From Afipia sp. (GTDB lineage Bacteria > Pseudomonadota > Alphaproteobacteria > Rhizobiales > Xanthobacteraceae): 5,397 bases of DNA. Position 1 is the first letter of the stretch, and every line of letters starts with the position of its first letter. The notes under the pieces were generated by a model, which made no database searches, had not been told where the DNA came from, and saw nothing but the letters and a program-made list of their open reading frames with translations. The translations under genes and the position numbers were made by a program. Below are positions 1 through 5,397 of this stretch, piece by piece. The DNA is taken from the NCBI GenBank assembly GCA_020056155.1, contig JAGVII010000872.1, positions 1-5,397 of the forward strand, read 5' to 3'.

Positions 1-1242
1 AAGAAATCGCTGGCCCGCGTCGCGGCCGGTGAAGCCTTCCTGCTGCAGGGCGGTGACTGCGCCGAAAGCTTTGCCGAGCATGGCGCCAACAACATCCGCG
101 ATTTCTTCCGTGTACTGCTGCAGATGGCGGTGGTTTTGACCTATGCCGGCGCGCTGCCGGTGGTGAAGGTCGGCCGCATTGCCGGACAGTTCGCCAAGCC
201 GCGCTCTTCACCGATGGAAAAGCAGGGCGACGTTGAACTGCCGAGCTATCGCGGCGACATCGTCAACGACATGGCCTTCACGAAAGAGGCCCGCACGCCC
301 GACCCGCAGCGCCAGTTGATGGCGTACCGGCAGTCGGCGGCGACGCTGAACCTGCTGCGCGCTTTTGCAACCGGTGGCTTCGCCAATCTGGGCAGCGTAC
401 ATCAGTGGATGCTCGGTTTCCTGAAGGATTCGCCGCAGTCACGCCGTTACAAGGAACTGGCCGATCGGATTTCCGAGGCGCTGAATTTCATGCGCGCCTG
501 CGGCCTCGATCTCGAGAGCCATCCGGAACTGCGCGCGACCGATTTCTACACCAGCCACGAGGCGCTGCTGCTCGGCTACGAGCAGGCCTTCACGCGCGTC
601 GATTCCACCACGGGCGACTGGTACGCAACGACCGGGCATATGATCTGGATCGGCGATCGCACGCGGCAGCTCGATCACGGCCATATCGAATACTTCCGCG
701 GCATCAAGAACCCGATCGGCCTCAAGTGCGGGTCGTCGCTCAAGCCGGATGAACTGCTCAAGCTGATCGACGTGCTCAATCCCGACAACGAGCCCGGGCG
801 GCTGACGCTGATCAACCGTTTCGGTTCGGACAAGGTCGATGCTCACCTGCCGCAGTTGATCCGCGCAGTGCAGCGCGAGGGTCGTGTTGTGGTCTGGTCA
901 TGCGACCCGATGCACGGCAACACCATCACGTCCACGTCCGGCTACAAGACCCGGCCGTTCGATCGTGTGCTGTCGGAAGTGAAGTCGTTCTTCACCATCC
1001 ACGCTGCGGAAGGCACTCATGCCGGCGGCATCCATCTGGAAATGACCGGACAGGATGTCACCGAATGTATCGGCGGCGCACGTGCGATTACCGACGAGGA
1101 TCTCAACGACCGTTACCACACGGTTTGCGACCCGCGCCTGAACGCCGAGCAGTCGATCGACATGGCTTTCCTGATCGCCGAACTGCTCAAGCAGGAACGT
1201 GCGGGTAAAGTGAAGCCGATGCCGGCCGTCGCAGGATTCTGA
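1..1242 (+). CDS. aroF: Class II 3-deoxy-7-phosphoheptulonate (DAHP) synthase, 5'-truncated by the window edge
   Basis: The enzyme condenses phosphoenolpyruvate with erythrose 4-phosphate to DAHP, the first step of the shikimate pathway to aromatic amino acids; it is cytosolic and metal-dependent. The frame is open from base 1, so 413 residues are visible. Class II enzymes are usually about 460 residues, so I infer roughly 45-50 N-terminal residues lie outside the window. Numbering from the window edge, the GGDCAE motif has Cys20, the first metal ligand; MHGNT has His305, HLEMTG has Glu347 and the CDPR segment has Asp377, matching the Cys/His/Glu/Asp metal set known for the class II family. 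[14 protein letters not shown] (about 59-72), [11 protein letters not shown] and IGLKCGSSL are substrate-binding landmarks. The ATG at 124 is internal, because the GGDCAE motif lies upstream in the same frame. The stop overlaps the dgkA start. The symbol is uncertain: class II genes are variously called aroF or aroG. Confidence 0.96.
   Translation, partial: KKSLARVAAGEAFLLQGGDCAESFAEHGANNIRDFFRVLLQMAVVLTYAGALPVVKVGRIAGQFAKPRSSPMEKQGDVELPSYRGDIVNDMAFTKEARTPDPQRQLMAYRQSAATLNLLRAFATGGFANLGSVHQWMLGFLKDSPQSRRYKELADRISEALNFMRACGLDLESHPELRATDFYTSHEALLLGYEQAFTRVDSTTGDWYATTGHMIWIGDRTRQLDHGHIEYFRGIKNPIGLKCGSSLKPDELLKLIDVLNPDNEPGRLTLINRFGSDKVDAHLPQLIRAVQREGRVVVWSCDPMHGNTITSTSGYKTRPFDRVLSEVKSFFTIHAAEGTHAGGIHLEMTGQDVTECIGGARAITDEDLNDRYHTVCDPRLNAEQSIDMAFLIAELLKQERAGKVKPMPAVAGF
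1233..1236 (+). promoter_or_regulatory. Shine-Dalgarno for dgkA inside the aroF end
   Basis: AGGA lies 5 bases before the dgkA ATG, inside the last codons of the DAHP synthase gene. The stop and start share one base (TGATG, 1240-1244). This supports the ATG at 1242 as the real start and suggests translational coupling by ribosomes terminating on the upstream gene. Confidence 0.6.
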
Positions 1243-1610
1243 TGGTGCGTGTGGTGCTGTCGCGGATGTGGCGCGCCACGATCAACAGCCGGAACGGACT
1301 GGCGTTTGCCTTCCGTTCCGAACAAGCCTTTCGCGAAGAGTTGGTTGCGCTTCTGCTGGCGCTTCCGCTGGCGTGGCTGATTGGCGTCACGCCTGTGCGC
1401 CGCCTTGAACTCATCATGGTGGTGCTGCTGTTGATAGTGGTCGAACTTCTGAACACCGCCATCGAAAAGCTTGCCGACCGTCTGACTACCGATCACGATG
1501 CCCAGATTGGCCGCGTCAAGGATATGGGATCGGCCGCTGTCGGCGTGATGCTGCTGATCGCGGGCGCTTTCTGGCTGTTTGCTATCGCCGAACGCATAGG
1601 TCTCATCTGA
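1242..1610 (+). CDS. dgkA: Diacylglycerol kinase, prokaryotic DgkA type
   Basis: DgkA is a small inner-membrane enzyme that phosphorylates diacylglycerol with ATP to phosphatidate, recycling lipid into phospholipid synthesis. The 122-residue product matches the family length (E. coli about 121). Three hydrophobic segments are visible at about 34-50, 55-72 and 97-120, preceded by an amphipathic N-terminal helix. Aligned by eye to E. coli DgkA with an offset of one, the key residues are present: Glu27 and Glu75 (metal/ATP site), Glu68 (proposed catalytic base), Asn71, Asp79, and the KDMGSAAV block with Lys93 and Asp94. The hallmark segment VELLNTAIEKLADR spans 67-80. It overlaps the DAHP synthase stop by one base and sits 55 bases before nadE, so cotranscription is likely. 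I see no metabolic reason for it to lie between shikimate and NAD genes. Confidence 0.95.
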   Translation: MVRVVLSRMWRATINSRNGLAFAFRSEQAFREELVALLLALPLAWLIGVTPVRRLELIMVVLLLIVVELLNTAIEKLADRLTTDHDAQIGRVKDMGSAAVGVMLLIAGAFWLFAIAERIGLI

Positions 1611-1614
1611 ATTG

Positions 1615-1646
1615 TGCTCATATTGAGCAATTGCGGATGTCGCAAT
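1615..1646 (+). repeat. Two tandem perfect inverted repeats between dgkA and nadE
   Basis: The first is TGCTCA, 3-base spacer TAT, TGAGCA (1615-1629). The second starts one base later: ATTGCG, 5-base spacer GATGT, CGCAAT (1630-1646). Both have perfect six-base arms. The second also fits a dyad-symmetric T-N11-A pattern (T1632 to A1644), as in LysR-type operators. No T-run follows, so neither is an ordinary intrinsic terminator. They may be an operator, an mRNA processing or stability element, or chance; the function is unknown. Confidence 0.5.
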
Positions 1647-1665
1647 CCCGGGGCTAAATGCGATC

Positions 1666-3417
1666 ATGACCAAATCCCACTTCACGGTTACGCTCGCGCA
1701 GCTCAATCCCGTCGTCGGCGACGTCACGGGCAACGCCGCCAAGGCCCGCGCCGCCCGCCTGCAGGCGAAGGCCGACCGCGCTGATTTGCTGGTGTTGCCT
1801 GAACTGTTCATGGCTGGCTATCCGCCGGAAGACCTCGTACTCAAACCGGCGTTTCAGGCCGCATGCCGCGCTGAAGTTGAAGCGCTGGCGCGGGAAACCT
1901 CCGACGGCGGGCCGGCGGTGCTGATCGGCACGCCATGGGTCGAGGACGGCAAACTCTACAACGCCTGCGCGCTGCTCGACGAGGGCCGGATCGCGGCACT
2001 CCGCTTCAAGGTCAATCTTCCGAACTATGGCGTGTTCGACGAGAAGCGCGTGTTCGCGCGCGGGCCGGTGTCTGGCCCGGTGACAATCCGGGGTGTGCGG
2101 GTCGGCGTGCCCATCTGTGAAGACACATGGATGGAAGAATCCGAAGATTACGAAAACGTCGTCGAATGTCTCGCGGAAACCGGCGCGGAAATCCTGATCG
2201 TACCGAACGGTTCGCCTTACACGCGCGAGAAGAACGACATGCGGTTGTCTGTCTCTGTTGCCCGTGTGGCCGAAAGCGGGCTGCCGCTGATCTATCTCAA
2301 CCAGATCGGTGGGCAGGACGAACTGGTGTTCGATGGGTCGTCTTTTGCGCTGAATGCGGATCGCTCGCTGGCCTTCCAGCTGCCGGGTTTCGTTGAAAAC
2401 ATCACGACGGCGCGCTGGACCAGGGGTGAGGGCGGCTGGAGTTGCAAGGGACCGGTCACGCCGGTGCTCGACGGCGACAGGGGCGATTACGCCGCCTGTG
2501 TGCTCGGACTGCGCGATTATGTCGGCAAGACCGGTTTCCCCGGTGTGTTGCTCGGCGTATCGGGAGGCATCGATTCCGCTTTGTGCGCGGCCATTGCTGT
2601 GGACGCGCTCGGCGCGGACAAGGTGCGTGGCGTGATGCTGCCGTTCCGGTTCACAGCGCAGGAATCCCTGGACGATGCGGCAAAGCTCGCGAAGCAGCTC
2701 GGCATTAAGTACGAGGTGCTGCCAATCGCGGCGGCGGTGCACGGGTTTGAGGAAATCCTGAAGCCGGCGTTCGCGGGGCGTGACCGCGACGTTACCGAGG
2801 AAAATCTGCAGGCCCGTACACGCGGCGTGCTGCTGATGGCGATTTCCAACAAGTTCGGCTCGATGCTGGTGACCACCGGCAACAAGTCGGAAATGTCGGT
2901 CGGCTACGCCACTCTCTATGGCGATATGAACGGCGGCTACAATCCGATCAAGGATATCTACAAGACGGAAGTGTTCCGTCTTTCGACGCTGCGCAATTCA
3001 TGGAAGCCCGAGGGCGCACTTGGTCCGTCCGGCGAAGTCATTCCGCCGAATATCATCACGCGACCGCCGACCGCCGAATTGCGCGAGAACCAGACCGATC
3101 AGGACTCGCTGCCTCCTTACGACGTGCTTGACTCCATTCTGGAGAGACTGGTCGAACGCGAGGAGCCATTGGCCTCTATCATCGCCGAGGGCTTCGACCG
3201 CGAGACCGTCGCGCGCATCGACCGGCTGTTGAACATCGCCGAGTACAAGCGCCGTCAGGCTGCGCCCGGCGTGAAGGTGACGCGCAAGAACTTCGGCCGC
3301 GATCGCCGCTATCCGATCATCAACAAATTCCGGGACACGGGGAAGGCGCCGGCCGCGCCCGATCATTCGCTCGTGACGCGATCCAGCCGCGGTTCAGCGG
3401 AAGCGTTCGAGGGCTGA
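1666..3417 (+). CDS. nadE: Glutamine-dependent NAD(+) synthetase
   Basis: NadE amidates nicotinic acid adenine dinucleotide to NAD with ATP, the last step of NAD synthesis, taking ammonia from glutamine. The 583-residue protein has the two expected domains. The N-terminal nitrilase-type glutaminase (about 1-265) carries the Glu-Lys-Cys triad: Glu46 in LPELFMAGYPPEDL, Lys115 in FKVNLPNYGVFDEKRVF, and Cys151 in PICEDTW. The C-terminal ATP-pyrophosphatase synthetase domain (about 270-560) carries the P-loop SGGIDS at 299-304, then NLQARTRG, TTGNKSEMSVGYATLYGD and KDIYKTEVFRLS, as expected for ATP and substrate binding. The ATG at 1666 gives the usual family N-terminus; only a weak G-rich stretch (1650-1653) serves as ribosome site. 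An out-of-frame ATG lies at 1658. The last about 25 residues look like a non-conserved tail. It converges with the DUF2865 gene, 7 bases away. Confidence 0.97.
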   Translation: MTKSHFTVTLAQLNPVVGDVTGNAAKARAARLQAKADRADLLVLPELFMAGYPPEDLVLKPAFQAACRAEVEALARETSDGGPAVLIGTPWVEDGKLYNACALLDEGRIAALRFKVNLPNYGVFDEKRVFARGPVSGPVTIRGVRVGVPICEDTWMEESEDYENVVECLAETGAEILIVPNGSPYTREKNDMRLSVSVARVAESGLPLIYLNQIGGQDELVFDGSSFALNADRSLAFQLPGFVENITTARWTRGEGGWSCKGPVTPVLDGDRGDYAACVLGLRDYVGKTGFPGVLLGVSGGIDSALCAAIAVDALGADKVRGVMLPFRFTAQESLDDAAKLAKQLGIKYEVLPIAAAVHGFEEILKPAFAGRDRDVTEENLQARTRGVLLMAISNKFGSMLVTTGNKSEMSVGYATLYGDMNGGYNPIKDIYKTEVFRLSTLRNSWKPEGALGPSGEVIPPNIITRPPTAELRENQTDQDSLPPYDVLDSILERLVEREEPLASIIAEGFDRETVARIDRLLNIAEYKRRQAAPGVKVTRKNFGRDRRYPIINKFRDTGKAPAAPDHSLVTRSSRGSAEAFEG

Positions 3418-3424
3418 GCCAACC

Positions 3425-4522
3425 TTAGCGTGCTGGGATAAACGTCGGCCCGACCGAGCGGATCGGCCTGTCGCCGGAAGCGGCCGGCGGTGCGCCGGCC
3501 GGCAGCGGTTGCGCGTTAGCCGGCGTTGCGACGGAGCCCCCTTTCTTCTGGGCCGCCGCCGGAGCCCTGGGCTGCGACATCTTCTTCGAGCTCTCATCGG
3601 TCACGATGATATCGCCCTGCTGGGCAGCCGCGGTCTTGTCGTCAATGTTCTTCAGCGCATCGGACCACGTCTGGCCCACGGCCTTGCAGCTGCACGACTT
3701 ATCAAAGACCTGGCGATATTTGAACGCGTTCGGAGACTGGGCGTACGGCTGGCCGTTGATCGATACCGCCTGATTCATGTCTTCGCCGGGATTGCGATAG
3801 GTAAACAAGGTTGCGTCTGCCGCCGGGCAAAGTGCCTTGCAGGTGCGCTCATCGTCTGGGAAGCGGCTCGGCACCGTGGCGAAGGAGATCGGGAAATAGA
3901 AGCCGTCGCAGCTTCGTGCGCAGACCGTTCGATAGGTACCCGAGGCGGCTCCATTGTCCATAGGCGCGCCGTTGTGGTCGTTATTGCCGCCGAACAGGTT
4001 GTCGAGGAATCCGCCACCGCCACTGTTGCGCAACTGGGCAGCGTATTGCGGGCCGCAATTGTTCTGCGCGAGCGCCATCAGCACGGAGCGGCGCTGGTTC
4101 TCACGCTCAGAACCGCCAAACCCGCCCCCGCGCAATCGCTCAAGATTGCCGGTAATCTGGTCGAGATTGGACCGCATTTGCTGAATTCGTGTGTTGATCG
4201 GCCCGCATTGTGCGGAGGGGCCGGTGAACAACGAGAAAAAGCCCGAACTGTCGCAGCCTTGACGCCTGGCCTGTTCCTGAACGCGTTCAAGCTCCGATTG
4301 CTGCCGGCTCTGCGCCTCTTCATAACGGCGGATCTGGTCGGCCTTGGCGCCGTCGCCACCGTCGATCGCCGATAACTGCCCGACGAGTCGCTGGCAGATG
4401 GGGTTGGCAGACCCGGGCTGGCCCGGGAATCCCTGCTGGGCCATGGCGCCATGGCTGAGCATCGCCGCACTCACAAGCGCAGCGCTGGCAAAAGTCCATC
4501 CCAACAACGAAGAATTCGGCAA
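3425..4522 (-). CDS. DUF2865-type cysteine-rich exported protein, TTG start
   Basis: Function unknown; I recognise the DUF2865 family of Hyphomicrobiales from the segment YRTVCARSCDGFYFPISF (197-214) and the following CPAADATLF, RNPGEDMNQAVSINGQPY and KSCSCK blocks. The 365-residue product has a hydrophobic leader with probable signal-peptidase cleavage after AMA (residue 28), so it is likely periplasmic or secreted. Residues about 59-88 and 109-131 are charged and Gln-rich, probably helical or coiled coil. Gly-rich linkers follow at 132-137 and 168-180, the conserved domain at about 195-295, and a Pro/Ala-rich low-complexity tail from about 318. The mature part has ten cysteines (43, 90, 106, 156, 201, 205, 228, 232, 277, 279), an even number suggesting disulfides. 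The chosen start is TTG at 4522: there is no ATG between the upstream in-frame stop (4568-4570) and Met21, which would lose the signal peptide. The leader lacks basic residues, so the start is uncertain. Confidence 0.85.
   Translation of the reverse strand: MPNSSLLGWTFASAALVSAAMLSHGAMAQQGFPGQPGSANPICQRLVGQLSAIDGGDGAKADQIRRYEEAQSRQQSELERVQEQARRQGCDSSGFFSLFTGPSAQCGPINTRIQQMRSNLDQITGNLERLRGGGFGGSERENQRRSVLMALAQNNCGPQYAAQLRNSGGGGFLDNLFGGNNDHNGAPMDNGAASGTYRTVCARSCDGFYFPISFATVPSRFPDDERTCKALCPAADATLFTYRNPGEDMNQAVSINGQPYAQSPNAFKYRQVFDKSCSCKAVGQTWSDALKNIDDKTAAAQQGDIIVTDESSKKMSQPRAPAAAQKKGGSVATPANAQPLPAGAPPAASGDRPIRSVGPTFIPAR
3481..3501. repeat. Perfect 9-bp GC-only hairpin near the nadE / DUF2865 convergence
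   Basis: CGGCCGGCG, spacer GTG, CGCCGGCCG forms a perfect nine-base-pair stem with a three-base loop, about 63 bases after the nadE stop. It lies within the Pro/Ala-rich C-terminal codons of the DUF2865 gene. There is no T-run, so it is not a classical terminator, but it could halt or protect the 3' end of the nadE transcript. Composition-driven chance in GC-rich Ala/Pro codons is the main alternative. Confidence 0.35.
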
Positions 4523-4571
4523 GCTGTCCCGATCCGGCTGGCTGACCGCGTCGCGGCCGACGGACGCTCAC

Positions 4572-4602
4572 ATACTAGCTTCCGGCGGCAAGGTCACGTC
4601 GA
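4572..4602 (-). promoter_or_regulatory. Weak candidate promoter for the DUF2865 gene
   Basis: On the minus strand TCGACG (4602-4597) and TAGTAT (4577-4572) resemble -35 and -10 boxes, each 4 of 6 to the sigma-70 consensus, with a long 19-base spacer. Transcription would start near 4565, giving about a 43-base leader before the TTG at 4522. Base matches are weak and this may be chance. Confidence 0.2.
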
Positions 4603-4636
4603 TTCAGGGACGCAGATAAGGCAGAGAATCGTGACG

Positions 4637-4665
4637 AAAAGAAGCCCCCGGGGAACTGGGGTGGC
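4637..4665 (-). terminator. Intrinsic terminator after the small secreted protein gene
   Basis: Reading the minus strand just after the stop of the 4671-4967 gene, GCC(A)CCC at 4665-4659 pairs with GGGGGC at 4649-4644 (six G-C pairs with one bulged A), directly followed by TTCTTTT (4643-4637). This is the shape of a rho-independent terminator. A competing stem CGGGG/CCCCG (4669-4665 with 4653-4649) uses overlapping bases. It would separate this transcript from the DUF2865 gene downstream. Confidence 0.55.
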
Positions 4666-4670
4666 CCCGT

Positions 4671-4967
4671 TCAGCGATGACAGGTAATCGCGATGAACTC
4701 GCCATGGCTTCCGTTTGTCCCTATGGATGCCGGGATCGCGCCGGTCACCTCATCGGGATCGATGCGGCGGTAACCGGTGGCCTGCACGAAATCCCGTGCC
4801 TGACAGTAAGCCCGCGCGGCATGGGCTCCGCATTTTTCACCCTTGGCCAGACACTCATCGACGCCGTAGCCGTCCGGCTGATTGGCGAGGATGAAAACAC
4901 GGCTGTCGGCGCGGGTCTCGGCCGCAATCAGACATACACAGGCAGTCAGTGTGAACAGGAATCGCAT
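4671..4967 (-). CDS. Small exported protein of unknown function
   Basis: The 98-residue product starts MRFLFTLTACVCLIAA, a short basic and hydrophobic signal peptide with probable cleavage after TRA (residue 20), leaving about 78 mature residues. The mature part carries four cysteines (39, 46, 55, 96), enough for two disulfides, and the segments ANQPDGYGVDECLAKGEKCG (28-47) and ARAYCQARDF (51-60). The pattern feels like a conserved hypothetical of Bradyrhizobium-type genomes, but I cannot name a domain or a function. C10 and C12 lie in the leader; the surroundings (TACV) do not make a convincing lipobox because the following residues stay hydrophobic. The ATG at 4967 has only a weak upstream ribosome site (CGGGG). 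The coding style matches its neighbours. A terminator follows immediately, so it is probably monocistronic; it is divergent from cysS. Confidence 0.8.
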   Translation of the reverse strand: MRFLFTLTACVCLIAAETRADSRVFILANQPDGYGVDECLAKGEKCGAHAARAYCQARDFVQATGYRRIDPDEVTGAIPASIGTNGSHGEFIAITCHR

Positions 4968-5082
4968 GGTGGCCCCGGTTCGGGAGAAGCACAGGCGCCT
5001 CCATCAATAAGCCTGAACGGTTAAGAATGATTAAGGACGGCGATTTCGTGGCGGACGGACTTAAAGAGGCCAAATTCCACGA

Positions 5083-5107
5083 GGTGTGACCTTGACGCGG
5101 TCACCCC
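5083..5107. repeat. Imperfect dyad upstream of cysS
   Basis: GGTGTGACC (5083-5091) and GGTCACCCC (5099-5107) pair at 8 of 9 positions around a seven-base spacer TTGACGC. The candidate -35 element overlaps the spacer, so it could be an operator; its size suits a dimeric regulator. No regulator is identified. Confidence 0.35.
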
Positions 5108-5120
5108 GGCTGGACCATTG
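5091..5120 (+). promoter_or_regulatory. Candidate cysS promoter
   Basis: CTTGAC at 5091-5096 is a full match to the alphaproteobacterial -35 form. Eighteen bases later CCATTG (5115-5120) is a poor -10 match. The predicted start is near 5127, giving about a 130-base leader to cysS. The -35 is good and the -10 is weak, so this is tentative. Confidence 0.3.
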
Positions 5121-5128
5121 TGCGGCCC

Positions 5129-5179
5129 ATGAACGGTTCGGTCTCCATTTTCGGCATTTGCCGCGAGATTATTAGCTAG
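5129..5179 (+). other. Possible 16-codon leader ORF upstream of cysS
   Basis: ATG at 5129 opens a frame reading MNGSVSIFGICREIIS and ending with TAG at 5177-5179. It begins about two bases after the predicted transcription start, so it would be nearly leaderless. It has one Cys codon (5159-5161) and its stop lies in the hairpin at 5174-5192. No good ribosome site precedes it. ORFs this short occur often by chance. Confidence 0.2.
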
Positions 5180-5192
5180 CGATTCGCTGGCT
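5174..5192 (+). repeat. Stem-loop in the cysS leader
   Basis: AGCTAGCG (5174-5181) pairs with CGCTGGCT (5185-5192), eight base pairs including one G-U, around loop ATT. A TTTT run (5202-5205) lies nine bases beyond, too far for a standard intrinsic terminator. It could be a leader regulatory structure or chance. Confidence 0.35.
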
Positions 5193-5241
5193 GGAGCCGT
5201 CTTTTCTCAATCGAGATCATGGGACGACCCGGCCGCAAGGC

Positions 5242-5247
5242 AAGGGA
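5242..5247 (+). promoter_or_regulatory. Shine-Dalgarno deciding the cysS start
   Basis: AAGGGA sits 10 bases before the ATG at 5258, a much better ribosome site than that before the in-frame upstream ATG at 5219, which has only a short CGAGA. Confidence 0.6.
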
Positions 5248-5257
5248 TTCTATTTCC

Positions 5258-5397
5258 ATGGAGCTAAAGCTCTACGACACGCTGACCAAGGAGAAGCAGC
5301 TGTTCCGGCCGCTCGATCCCAAGGACGTGCGCATGTATGTGTGCGGGCCGACTGTCTATGACTTTGCGCATATTGGCAACGCGCGCCCCGTCATCGT
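5258..5397 (+). CDS. cysS: Cysteinyl-tRNA synthetase, N-terminal part, cut by the window edge
   Basis: CysS charges tRNA-Cys with cysteine in the cytosol. Only 46 full codons are visible, but they are diagnostic for this class I synthetase. The protein begins [16 protein letters not shown], followed by [20 protein letters not shown] at 24-43. Cys29 is the first zinc ligand that selects cysteine, and HIGN at 38-41 is the class I HIGH-type ATP motif. The ATG at 5258 gives the usual family N-terminus and has a good ribosome site. An in-frame ATG at 5219 would add [13 protein letters not shown], which I judge less likely. It is divergent from the small secreted gene and possibly controlled through the leader described separately. 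The remainder of the gene (usually about 460-500 codons in all) lies beyond the window. Confidence 0.96.
   Translation, partial: MELKLYDTLTKEKQLFRPLDPKDVRMYVCGPTVYDFAHIGNARPVI

Larger units (their letters stand above)
4968..5257. other. 290-base divergent intergenic region between the small secreted gene and cysS
   Basis: This is the only long stretch without a gene. It must carry promoters for both divergent genes. I see TTAA motifs at 5021, 5031 and 5061, a dyad at 5083-5107 over a CTTGAC element, a small possible leader ORF at 5129-5179, a minor hairpin CGGC-ATTT-GCCG at 5152-5163, and a hairpin at 5174-5192. No tRNA-like or riboswitch-class structure that I recognise is present. No convincing promoter for the minus-strand gene was found. 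Confidence 0.7.

Noticed and set aside
1113..1811. Minus-strand open frame (232 codons) across dgkA
   Set aside because: Opposes three well-supported plus-strand genes and their junctions; low-complexity Gln/His/Arg composition indicates a shadow.
1654..2742. Long minus-strand open frame (362 codons) opposite nadE
   Set aside because: It covers the glutaminase and P-loop coding sequence of nadE, and its Arg/His-rich product looks like reverse-complement translation, with no domain.
3509..4375. Long plus-strand open frame (288 codons) opposite the DUF2865 gene
   Set aside because: It is antisense to a gene with clear signal peptide, cysteine pattern and family motifs; its Arg/Ala/Leu/Val-rich product has no recognisable domain. 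Typical of GC-rich DNA.
4546..4556. CCGCG-T-CGCGG palindrome upstream of the DUF2865 start
   Set aside because: Short GC-only palindrome in GC-rich DNA, with a one-base centre that cannot form a hairpin; no supporting context.
4677..5024. Plus-strand open frame (115 codons) opposite the small secreted protein
   Set aside because: The minus strand has a proper signal peptide, conserved-looking cysteine spacing and a terminator right after its stop; the plus frame has no recognisable features.
5174..5205. Hairpin plus TTTT run before cysS as an intrinsic terminator
   Set aside because: The T-run begins nine bases after the stem, too far for rho-independent termination.
5219..5257. Upstream in-frame ATG as the cysS start
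   Set aside because: It would add a 13-residue basic leader not expected in CysS; the ATG at 5258 has the better ribosome site and the usual family N-terminus.

Overview
The window looks like a chromosomal housekeeping stretch from an alphaproteobacterium. The best guess is a member of the Hyphomicrobiales, in the Bradyrhizobium / Rhodopseudomonas / Afipia / Nitrobacter group. This rests on the high GC content with strong third-position GC, a class II (plant-type) DAHP synthase, a DUF2865-type cysteine-rich secreted protein, and close resemblance of the NadE, DgkA and CysS ends to versions remembered from that group. It is inference from recalled families, not from a database search.

Layout. 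Positions 1-1242 (+) hold the 3' nine-tenths of a class II 3-deoxy-7-phosphoheptulonate synthase (first step of the shikimate pathway), cut by the window edge. Its stop overlaps the start of dgkA (1242-1610, +), an integral-membrane diacylglycerol kinase. A 55-base gap with two back-to-back perfect hairpins leads to nadE (1666-3417, +), the glutamine-dependent NAD synthetase. The three genes are co-directional and may form one transcription unit.

Two minus-strand genes for exported proteins of unknown function follow. The first (3425-4522) is a 365-residue, cysteine-rich DUF2865 protein convergent with nadE (7-base gap); it has no usable ATG and is best read from a TTG. The second (4671-4967) is a 98-residue secreted protein with its own likely intrinsic terminator. 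The last gene is the 5' end of cysS (5258-5397, +), cysteinyl-tRNA synthetase, cut by the right edge.

The 290-base divergent region 4968-5257 is the longest stretch without a gene. It contains phased TTAA motifs, an interrupted dyad around a CTTGAC element, a possible 16-codon leader ORF with one Cys codon, and a hairpin overlapping that ORF's stop. The genes do not form an obvious new pathway. I see no mobile element, CRISPR array, tRNA, rRNA or defence system. The least explained content is the pair of secreted proteins, the DUF2865 start and the cysS leader.
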